From Sulfurovum sp. (GTDB lineage: Bacteria; Campylobacterota; Campylobacteria; Campylobacterales; Sulfurovaceae), in NCBI GenBank assembly GCA_027029065.1, contig JALVGO010000086.1:5705-13116 (forward strand): DNA of 7,412 bases, in the 5' to 3' direction. The notes beneath the pieces were generated by a model, which did not search any database, was not told where the DNA came from, and was given only the letters and a program-made list of their open reading frames with translations. Each line of letters starts with the position of its first letter. The stretch's first letter is position 1. Both the position numbers and the translations under genes were made by a program. Shown here in pieces: positions 7,354 to 7,412 of this stretch.

Positions 7354-7412
7354 TTAAACCTTAAACCTTAAACCTTAAACCTTAAACCTTAAACCTTAAA
7401 CCTTAAACCTTA
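7354..7412 (+). repeat. Heptanucleotide tandem array 2, unit TTAAACC, at least 8.4 perfect copies, cut by the window edge
   Basis: Eight identical units (7354-7409) and three more matching bases reach the end of the window, so the true length is unknown. The unit TTAAACC equals the reverse complement of the array 1 unit (read as TTAGCCC) at five of seven positions, differing only in the two middle ones. The arrays are therefore inverted relatives. TAA recurs every seven bases on both strands, so no frame is open. No protein-coding role is possible. Confidence 0.97.

Noticed and set aside
7267..7412. CRISPR array
   Set aside because: Repeats are 7 bases long and contiguous, without spacers; no cas gene is in the window.
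7267..7412. True telomere repeats (linear replicon end)
   Set aside because: The units resemble plant telomere heptamers, but not exactly. Bacterial linear ends are hairpins or protein-capped, and the two arrays face each other inside the sequence. Window end is not evidence of a molecule end.
1..7412. tRNA, rRNA, insertion sequence, toxin-antitoxin or defence genes
   Set aside because: None is visible; the only gaps without a gene are 3341-3417, 5997-6098 and 7269-7412, all described.

Overview
The window looks like chromosomal DNA of a Campylobacterota bacterium (Epsilonproteobacteria), probably of the free-living Sulfurovum/Sulfurimonas kind. This is inferred from the gene families, the tightly overlapping genes, and promoters with a strong (extended) TATAAT -10 box and no clear -35 box. 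No marker gene is present that would fix the genus.

Left part (1-3340, minus strand): a four-gene, translationally coupled operon for an Mla-type phospholipid ABC transporter. In transcription order it holds a permease with an N-terminal STAS domain (MlaB and MlaE fused), the ATPase MlaF, the MCE substrate-binding protein MlaD, and an auxiliary lipoprotein of the PqiC/DUF330 type that is cut by the left edge of the window. All junctions overlap by 4 or 11 bases. No mlaC or mlaA is visible. The 77-base gap 3341-3417 holds divergent promoters.

Middle and right part (3418-7268, plus strand): speA (biosynthetic arginine decarboxylase) overlaps cysE (serine O-acetyltransferase) by 4 bases, with a GTG start. 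A 102-base gap follows, with a perfect 12-base palindrome, a small hairpin and an extended -10 promoter. Then comes a class I aspartate-family aminotransferase. These are ordinary amino-acid and polyamine metabolism genes.

Right end (7267-7412): the most unusual part. Two perfect heptanucleotide tandem arrays flank a 22-base AT-rich spacer. The first (unit AGGGCTA, 9.3 copies) begins inside the stop codon of the aminotransferase gene. The second (unit TTAAACC, at least 8.4 copies) runs off the window. Read on opposite strands the two units share 5 of 7 bases, so the arrays form a large imperfect inverted repeat. The first array is also a textbook G-quadruplex motif, and the spacer holds a perfect TATAAT. 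No known system is recognised there. It is the best candidate for something undescribed, as a hypervariable repeat locus, a transcription barrier or a repeat-tuned promoter.
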